Shown: positions 58,495 through 64,000 of the stretch, in pieces
Layout: each line of letters begins with the position of its first letter
How positions within the stretch are numbered: the stretch's first letter is position 1
Assembly: GCA_964416595.1 (NCBI GenBank)
Contig: CAYQES010000002.1
Coordinates: 114,384-178,383 of the forward strand
Direction of reading: 5' to 3'
Origin: JAKFYM01 sp964416595
Lineage (GTDB): Bacteria > Bdellovibrionota > UBA1018 > CAIPTA01
DNA length: 64,000 nt
Notes under the pieces: generated by a model
Database searches by the model: none
Told to the model about the DNA's origin: nothing
The model's input: the letters and a program-made list of their open reading frames with translations, nothing else
Made by a program: the position numbers and the translations under genes

Positions 58495-61074
58495 ATGCGA
58501 ACTCATTTTTGGAGTGTCGGGATGATGGCACTTCTATGTTTATTATTGGCCACCGCAGTGGCTACAGCAGTTGAGCCAAAATTTCAGACGCTCGAGCAGT
58601 ATACACGATTGCAATTACCTGTTGCCGGTGGTTCCACCTTCAGTTTGCTTAATGGCGGAACAGATAATGCTATTTTAACCTTGGATCGTGTGCGCCCGGG
58701 TGCCTTGGAAGCTATCAAATCTTGGCGGGACGACAGGGTGAAATCCGTGGAGATTATCCCGCAGGGGCTCGATAAGGTACAAATCCAGGTAAATTTCCAT
58801 AAAACAGGCACAGACTCTTTCGCGTACATGCAAGGCGGCATGTTGGTGATGGATCTTTGGCAGCAATCACCTGCTACTGCGAAGGCCAGCGAACAACCTA
58901 AGGCTATTGCTAAAGCTCCAAAACCGAAGGCCACGAGCCGCGGGCTCGCTAGCGTAAAAGCTCCACCAAAACCGGTAGAAACGGTGGAGCCACTGCATCG
59001 AGACAAAGATCTTTTCCAGCGTTTTGTGATTCCCATGCCCGAACTAATCTTGCCTGCTGCAGCGGGCACTTTTGCTTTACCGCCTACGGGCCAGCTAGAA
59101 GATTTATGGCAATTCACCCAAGAAGATAAACAAACGGACGAAGGAAAATCCTTCGGTTTCGCTAAAAAATTATTCCGAGAAAAAAAATATGGTCTCGCCA
59201 TAAAAACCGTGGATATCGTGCTGCGAGATCAGCCTAAAACTCCGCATAAGGCAGAGCTCGAATTTTTGCAGGCCTTGGCCTACAAAAATTTAGGGGAATC
59301 CACAAAAACCCCCCAACTGGAAAGCAAGGCCGCTGCTATCTTGGAAGAATTGGGATCCCGAAAAGATGAAAAAGGTAACTCCTTGCCTTTTCATCGTGCG
59401 ATCCAACTCTATTTTGCCCAAAGAGCCTATGTAGCTGCCAACTGGCTGCAAGCCATCTTGCATTTAGAATACGTGGCTCAGGCCAGTGCTGCTAATGACC
59501 CCTCTTTGCCTTATGTGCAAATCATGCTTGCGGAATGTTATGGCAAAGTGAATCAGCCCCGACGGGCCGAGCGCATCTATCGCTATCTGTTTGAGCGTCA
59601 TCCTCAGCATGTAGTAGCCAAAGAAGCCCGTTACCGCATTGCGGATTTACTCGCCTTAGAGCGCAACTATCTACGTGTAGTAGAAGAAGGGGAAGCGGCT
59701 GTGCTGGCTTACCCTGAATATGAGAAAAATCGCTCAGAAGTTTTATTCCAAATGGGAGAGGCGAGTTTTTGGTTGGGTCACTATGCCCGTGCCGAAAAAT
59801 ATTTCCGTCGCTTCACTGATATTAGCTCTGCGCAAACCAACGCGGCTCTCGCTTGGGTGCGTTTAGGAGAAATCAATGAGCTCGCCAAGCATAACACCAG
59901 ATTGGCGCGCCAGGATTATCTGCGGGCTAAAAATGGGTATCCTTTTTCACAAGGGGATTTGGTGGCCAGTGTGCGTTTGGCGCGCATTGATCTACCTATC
60001 GAGAAAGAGCCGCAGTTTATTGTGAAAACATTCTCAGAAATGCTGGCAGATAAAACCATGGATGGCGATCTGCGGCGCATGGCTGAGCTCACCCTCGCCG
60101 ATTATTTATTGCTTACTAACGAAGAAGAGAAGGCGATTGAATTGGCTCGAACTGGAATGGGGCAAACGGAAGGTACTGCTTATGAAGGGTATAAGCGAGC
60201 GTATATGCGAGCGCTTTTTGCGAAACTAGTGGGCTACAATCGACAAAAACGTTTTTCTGATTCCCTGGCTTTATATGACAGAGAACGTAAATGGTTTGAT
60301 CAGTATGGCGCAGAGAGCTTTAAGGCTATGGCTGATGCCTATCGGGGTTTAGGTTTGTATGCCACCTCGAACGAGCTCATGGAAAAATACACCCAGGCCC
60401 TAAAGGCTGGGCGTGGTTTAGCCAGCGCTAAAACGGCTGATATCCTTTCTTTGGCCAAAGCGAAAAATAGTTTTGCCCGCGGTGCCTACAGCGAAACGTT
60501 GCAGTACCTGCCAGCAGATAATAATGATGCGGAAATCCAATATATGGCCGCCGTTTCCAATTTTAAAACCAACCGCAGGCACCAGGCTTATAGCGCTGCG
60601 GATAAGGCATTGGCTTTGAGTGAGCGTTCTCGCTTACCCGATTCTTCCTTGGAAGAAATCGGCGAAATTCTCATGGATCGTTCGATGAATGATCGGGATT
60701 TTCCCCGCATGGAAAAAGATATTGCTTCGCTGGTTAAGCAAATGGAAAAAGAAAGCGAGCGCCTAACCTATGCGGCGGCCGATGCTCTTTGGTACCAAAA
60801 GAAGCACGACCAAGCGGTGAAGGCGTACCTCGCGGCTATCGAAAAATTTCCCAAAGGAGAGCGTGCTGCCCGCGCACAATATAATGTGGGTATGAGCTAC
60901 GTGAGTTTGGGAAAACGGGAACAGGCCGTCAAGCAGTTGACGCAATTGATGAATACAAAACAGGGTGTATGGTCTGATTCGGCGAAACAAGAATTGGAAT
61001 TGTTAGCGTGGGAGGCAAAATACTCTTCTGTTTTGAGGACATTGCCTCCTTCCGGTTTAGGAGTAGTGAATTAG
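58495..61074 (+). CDS. Large exported TPR-repeat protein upstream of the flagellar operon
   Basis: 859 aa from ATG 58495. Signal peptide about 1-27 (MALLCLLLATAVATA). An AMIN-like or beta-rich N-terminal part (to about 120; TLEQYTRLQLPVAGGSTFSLLN) is followed by a Pro/Lys/Ala linker (140-165), then a long array of TPR helices (about 210-840; motifs such as AERIYRYLFERHPQHVVAKEARYRIADL and ERAARAQYNVGMSYVSLGK). A periplasmic scaffold is likely. Its sigma-54 promoter and place before flgB suggest a motility or motor-associated role, but no family name is secure. Confidence 0.75.
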   Translation: MRTHFWSVGMMALLCLLLATAVATAVEPKFQTLEQYTRLQLPVAGGSTFSLLNGGTDNAILTLDRVRPGALEAIKSWRDDRVKSVEIIPQGLDKVQIQVNFHKTGTDSFAYMQGGMLVMDLWQQSPATAKASEQPKAIAKAPKPKATSRGLASVKAPPKPVETVEPLHRDKDLFQRFVIPMPELILPAAAGTFALPPTGQLEDLWQFTQEDKQTDEGKSFGFAKKLFREKKYGLAIKTVDIVLRDQPKTPHKAELEFLQALAYKNLGESTKTPQLESKAAAILEELGSRKDEKGNSLPFHRAIQLYFAQRAYVAANWLQAILHLEYVAQASAANDPSLPYVQIMLAECYGKVNQPRRAERIYRYLFERHPQHVVAKEARYRIADLLALERNYLRVVEEGEAAVLAYPEYEKNRSEVLFQMGEASFWLGHYARAEKYFRRFTDISSAQTNAALAWVRLGEINELAKHNTRLARQDYLRAKNGYPFSQGDLVASVRLARIDLPIEKEPQFIVKTFSEMLADKTMDGDLRRMAELTLADYLLLTNEEEKAIELARTGMGQTEGTAYEGYKRAYMRALFAKLVGYNRQKRFSDSLALYDRERKWFDQYGAESFKAMADAYRGLGLYATSNELMEKYTQALKAGRGLASAKTADILSLAKAKNSFARGAYSETLQYLPADNNDAEIQYMAAVSNFKTNRRHQAYSAADKALALSERSRLPDSSLEEIGEILMDRSMNDRDFPRMEKDIASLVKQMEKESERLTYAAADALWYQKKHDQAVKAYLAAIEKFPKGERAARAQYNVGMSYVSLGKREQAVKQLTQLMNTKQGVWSDSAKQELELLAWEAKYSSVLRTLPPSGLGVVN

Positions 61075-61092
61075 GCATTTATTTTTTGTGCG

Positions 61093-61108
61093 TGGCATGA
61101 GGATTGCT
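61093..61108 (+). promoter_or_regulatory. Sigma-54-type promoter of flgB operon
   Basis: TGGCATGAGGATTGCT matches TGGCACG-N4-TTGC(A/T) at every informative base except C to T at position 6. It lies 71 bases before the flgB TTG start. Confidence 0.75.
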
Positions 61109-61178
61109 CTTTATTGGATTGTGAGAGCATAGGGATGGTAGCCCAAGGATGGGCAACCTGAGGGCCAAGGAGGGTCGC

Positions 61179-61592
61179 TTGAACATTAAGGTATTCGATC
61201 GCACGCTGGAAGCTTTGTCGAAATCCCTCGACATGCGTGCGGAAAAGCAGGTGGTGATCTCTTCCAATATCGCCAACGCGGATACTCCCGGATACCAAGC
61301 GCAAGCCTTGGATTTTGAAGGCGAGCTCGCCAATGCTTTGACACTCGATGGAATGCCCTTAGAACGCACCCATGCCGGACACGTAGGTTCCGGTAGCAGC
61401 TTGGAAGGAATCCAAGGAGAAATCCATAATCAGATCAATAACGTGGTTCGCGAAGACGGCAACACCGTGGATCGGGATGCGGAAATGTTTTCGCTATCGG
61501 AAAACCAACTTTTATACAACGCCGCCGCAGATCTCCTAAAAAAGAAGTTAGCTTTACTCAAATATGCCATTGCGGATGGAGGTAACCATTAA
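61179..61592 (+). CDS. flgB: Flagellar basal-body rod protein FlgB
   Basis: 137 aa from TTG 61179, chosen over ATG 61149 because AAGGAGG lies seven bases before the TTG and the family begins with this short NIKVFDRTLEAL helix. The rod motif VVISSNIANADTPGYQAQ is present, as is the C-terminal helix MFSLSENQLLYNAAADLLKKKLALLKYAI. It forms the proximal rod of the flagellum. The FlgC ATG overlaps its stop (TAATG). Confidence 0.95.
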   Translation: MNIKVFDRTLEALSKSLDMRAEKQVVISSNIANADTPGYQAQALDFEGELANALTLDGMPLERTHAGHVGSGSSLEGIQGEIHNQINNVVREDGNTVDRDAEMFSLSENQLLYNAAADLLKKKLALLKYAIADGGNH

Positions 61593-62008
61593 TGGATCTT
61601 CTCTCTTCCATGCGCATTAGCGCTACCGGATTAGCCGCCCAAGATGTTCGTATGAACACGATTTCTTCCAATATCGCGAACGCGGAAACAGTGGGCTACA
61701 AACGAAAAGATCCTGTGTTCCAAGCGAATACGGATCGGGCCCATTTTGGCGAAATCCTCAAAAACCAAATGGATGAACACGCTCAAGGAGTGCTGGTTAC
61801 GGAAATAGCCGAGAGCGATAAGGTGCGCTTACATTGGGACCCAAGCAATCCTAAACAGCGGGGCGATGGTTACGTGGAAATGCCCGATGTAAATGTGGTG
61901 CAAGAAACCGCCAATATGCTCTCAGCTTCCCGGGCCTATGAGGCAAACCTCACGGCCATCAACGCAGCAAAAGCTATGGCCATGAAGGCCCTGGACATTG
62001 GGAAATAG
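61592..62008 (+). CDS. flgC: Flagellar basal-body rod protein FlgC
   Basis: 138 aa. N-terminal rod motif MNTISSNIANAETVGYKRKDPVF and C-terminal EMPDVNVVQETANMLSASRAYEANLTAINAAKAM are both full. It builds the proximal rod with FlgB. It starts in the flgB stop codon and ends 9 bases before fliE. Confidence 0.97.
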   Translation: MDLLSSMRISATGLAAQDVRMNTISSNIANAETVGYKRKDPVFQANTDRAHFGEILKNQMDEHAQGVLVTEIAESDKVRLHWDPSNPKQRGDGYVEMPDVNVVQETANMLSASRAYEANLTAINAAKAMAMKALDIGK

Positions 62009-62017
62009 GTGTAAACA

Positions 62018-62362
62018 ATGGCTAACTACGGAATGGATTTTGGAATGAAGAGTGTGAGCGGGGGAATCGACTCCTCCCGGCTCAGAGAAGCTCGGGAAAA
62101 TATCCTACCCGAAAGAACAAATGGTGCCAGTGAGGGCCAAGGCGCTACATTTGGCGATTTTTTGAAAAACTTAGCTCAAGAGGCCAATACTTCCCAATTG
62201 CAAGCGGATCATAAGCTGCAAGAAGTAGCCGCTGGCCGCAATAAAGATTTACATGGAGCGATTTTATCCATGGAAAAAGCTGACGTAAATTTTCGTTTAT
62301 TAGCACAAGTAAGAAATAAAGTGATCGAGGCCTATCGCGAGATCATGCGGATGCAAGTGTGA
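62018..62362 (+). CDS. fliE: Flagellar hook-basal body protein FliE
   Basis: 114 aa. The recognisable part is the C-terminal half: GDFLKNLAQEANTSQLQADHKLQEVAAGRNKDLHGAILSMEKADVNFRLLAQVRNKVIEAYREIMRMQV. FliE joins the MS ring to the rod. The N-terminal 45 residues are poorly conserved, as in other FliE proteins. Confidence 0.96.
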   Translation: MANYGMDFGMKSVSGGIDSSRLREARENILPERTNGASEGQGATFGDFLKNLAQEANTSQLQADHKLQEVAAGRNKDLHGAILSMEKADVNFRLLAQVRNKVIEAYREIMRMQV

Positions 62363-62374
62363 CGGGGGTATGTG

Positions 62375-64000
62375 GTGGATTTCATTAACCGAGGCATAGA
62401 AACCATCAGTATTTTCTTTCAAGGGCTAACGCCTAGTAAGAAGGTGGCCTTTGTAACCATTTCGATTGGTTTGCTAGTTTCCATCGGCATGCTCTTTTTT
62501 TGGGCGAGCCGCACCACATATGCTCCCCTTGTAACAAACCTTTCTCCTGAAGATTCTACTTCCGTGATCCGCTATTTGCGAGATAAACGAATTCCATTTA
62601 TTGTGGACGAAACGGGCCGCTCCGTTTCCGTGCCCCCAGAAAAAGTGTATGACCTCCGTTTGGAATTAGCTTCCAGTGGCCTCGCCCAAAGCGGCGTGGT
62701 GGGCTACGAAGTGTTTGATAAACAAAGTTTCGGCGCCACGAGCACTGTGCAAAGAATCAACGAGCAGCGGGCTATCGAAGGCGAACTTGTGCGCACCTTG
62801 AATCACATCAAGGGCGTGGAGCGCTCCCGGGTGCATTTAGCGCTTCCGCAGAAGAGCGCTTTCCTAGAAGAAGAGAAAAAACCAACAGCCTCTGTGATTT
62901 TGGATCTCTTGCCCTCTTTTAATCCTTCGGAAGAACAAGTGCGTGGCATGCAGCGCTTAGTGGCCTCCGCCGTAAAAGGCCTCGAGATGAATTCCGTTAC
63001 GATCATCTCTAATTCTGGTAAGCAGCTTTCGCAAAATAGTGACGATCCCGAAGCCGCTTTTGCTGCCGCCACGATGGATTACCAAAGAAAATTTGAACAA
63101 AAGATGGAAGCCAAGGTGCAATCCTTGCTCAGCACTGCCGTGGGTGAAGGCAAGGCTGTGGCCAAGATCAATGCGGATTTCGATTTCAGCCGGGTAGCTG
63201 AAACACAAACTTTGTTTGATGGGGAAAACGCGGCTGTGCGTTCCGCCGAGAAAGATAATGATGTAATGCAAGGGAATCGCCCGTTGCCCAATGGTCAACC
63301 CGGTGTAAGAGCTCAAGTTCCCGGAGCGGAAAATCAAATAGCAGCCGCGCCAGTGGCCACCAATAACACCCAACGCAATCGCGAAAGAACCAATTTTGAA
63401 GTTCCTACCACCACCAAGCGCACCGAGAAGCCGATGGCAACTTTGAAGCGCCTCTCGGTGGCAGTGATGGTGGATGCGGCTCCGATTCCTGATCCTTCTG
63501 TAGCGGGCGGCGTGAAGTATGAACGCTTGAGCGAAGAAAAACTCGCCGAGTTCCGTTCCATTGTGGCCAATGCGGTGGGTTGGGATAAGGATAGAGATCC
63601 GCCCATTGAAGTGAAAAGCATTCCATTTTTTAAAGAGGATCTAGATGCTGCCACCCAGGCCGCACAATTGGCTGAGCGGAATCGCTTGATTAGCAATATT
63701 GCTCAGTGGGCAGCGATCGGTTTGATCTTCTCGCTCTTTTTCCTCTTCGTGGTGCGGCCTTTCATCAAGTGGGTTACGGAAAACACCATGGATGGAGTGG
63801 AAGATTTCTTGCCACAAACCTTGGAGGAGTTGGAGAAGATTCAATCCAAGCAAGTGGCGCAATCCTTGGAAGATATATTGCCTGAGATAGAAGAGAAGGT
63901 TGACCCGGAAAAGGTGCAGAGCGAAATGTTGAAAGAGAAAGTGGTTTCGCTCGTGAACGACAATCCGCATAAGGCTTCACAAATCTTGCACGAGTGGATT
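62375..64000 (+). CDS. fliF: Flagellar MS-ring protein FliF (3' end missing)
   Basis: At least 542 codons from GTG 62375 (GTG 62372 is the alternative), after GGGGG. N-terminal membrane span about 28-50 (FVTISIGLLVSIGMLFFW), ring-building motifs APLVTNLSPEDSTSVIRYLRDKRIP and FGATSTVQRINEQRAIEGELVRTLNHIKGVERSRVHLALP, and a second membrane span about 445-465 (AAIGLIFSLFFLFVVRPFI). The C-terminal FliG-binding segment is starting (ENTMDGVEDFLPQTLEEL) when the window ends. It forms the MS ring. Confidence 0.96.
   Translation, partial: MDFINRGIETISIFFQGLTPSKKVAFVTISIGLLVSIGMLFFWASRTTYAPLVTNLSPEDSTSVIRYLRDKRIPFIVDETGRSVSVPPEKVYDLRLELASSGLAQSGVVGYEVFDKQSFGATSTVQRINEQRAIEGELVRTLNHIKGVERSRVHLALPQKSAFLEEEKKPTASVILDLLPSFNPSEEQVRGMQRLVASAVKGLEMNSVTIISNSGKQLSQNSDDPEAAFAAATMDYQRKFEQKMEAKVQSLLSTAVGEGKAVAKINADFDFSRVAETQTLFDGENAAVRSAEKDNDVMQGNRPLPNGQPGVRAQVPGAENQIAAAPVATNNTQRNRERTNFEVPTTTKRTEKPMATLKRLSVAVMVDAAPIPDPSVAGGVKYERLSEEKLAEFRSIVANAVGWDKDRDPPIEVKSIPFFKEDLDAATQAAQLAERNRLISNIAQWAAIGLIFSLFFLFVVRPFIKWVTENTMDGVEDFLPQTLEELEKIQSKQVAQSLEDILPEIEEKVDPEKVQSEMLKEKVVSLVNDNPHKASQILHEWI

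Noticed and set aside
1..64000. CRISPR array, insertion sequence or prophage
   Set aside because: I found no regularly spaced repeats, transposase or integrase frames, or phage structural genes; only short tRNA fragments hint at past integration.

Overview
The window is gene-dense, roughly half GC, and reads as a chromosomal segment of a Gram-negative, flagellated bacterium with an elaborate cell envelope. The best guess is the Bdellovibrionota / former Deltaproteobacteria. The pointers are a mitochondrial-type aconitase, a serine palmitoyltransferase beside a large GNAT protein of the bacterial ceramide-synthase kind, sigma-54 regulation next to flagellar genes, several large secreted proteases, and MFS, Mla and desaturase lipid genes. 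No rRNA or taxonomic marker is present, so this assignment is inference.

Layout. 1-5135: a partial BatE-like TPR membrane protein, divergent from an M20 peptidase homologue that has lost most metal ligands, a hypothetical protein, then the sphingolipid pair (spt plus GNAT). 5216-7685: ruvC-ruvA-ruvB with overlapping stops and starts, then tRNA-Lys(UUU) and tRNA-Glu(UUC). 7686-21800: an accessory-looking stretch with tRNA-derived repeat fragments, an AadA-like nucleotidyltransferase, an orphan hybrid sensor kinase, secreted and beta-barrel proteins of unknown function, two broken acetyltransferases, a HipA/YjjJ-type kinase with its own DNA-binding domain, a secreted protein-glutaminase-like protein, and small conserved genes (YaeQ, YaiI, DUF1428, SRPBCC, DoxX, a histone-like lysine-rich protein). 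21802-33646: a tripeptidyl-peptidase-II-like lipoprotein protease, a CPA2 antiporter, a cytoplasmic sensor kinase operon, an aldehyde dehydrogenase, ung, a DTW-domain protein and prolyl aminopeptidase. 33984-40966: an S41 protease, aconitase, an HNH nuclease, a ferritin-like protein, a fatty acid desaturase, a cysteine-less peroxiredoxin-fold protein and queF. 41129-48743: a diguanylate cyclase, then a compact operon HDOD - sensor kinase - sigma-54 response regulator - secreted papain-like protease, and a second CPA2 antiporter. 48775-58323: an RNA helicase, the operon phhB - (MFS-GDPD fusion) - HAD phosphatase, a second sigma-54 regulator, and an Mla lipid transport operon with a lipoprotein. 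58456-64000: two sigma-54-type promoters, a large TPR protein and the start of the flagellar basal-body operon flgB-flgC-fliE-fliF, with fliF cut by the window edge.

How the parts fit. Several genes concern membrane lipids: sphingoid base and ceramide synthesis, a desaturase, a Spinster-like transporter fused to a glycerophosphodiesterase, and Mla transport. Another group is secreted or surface proteolysis: TPPII-like S8, S41, papain-like C1 and a protein-glutaminase-like protein. Two-component signalling is heavy: three sensor kinases and two sigma-54 activators, and sigma-54 boxes lie in front of the flagellar genes. The most unusual items are the MFS-GDPD fusion operon, the C1 protease translationally linked to a sigma-54 two-component pair, and the M20 pseudoenzyme.
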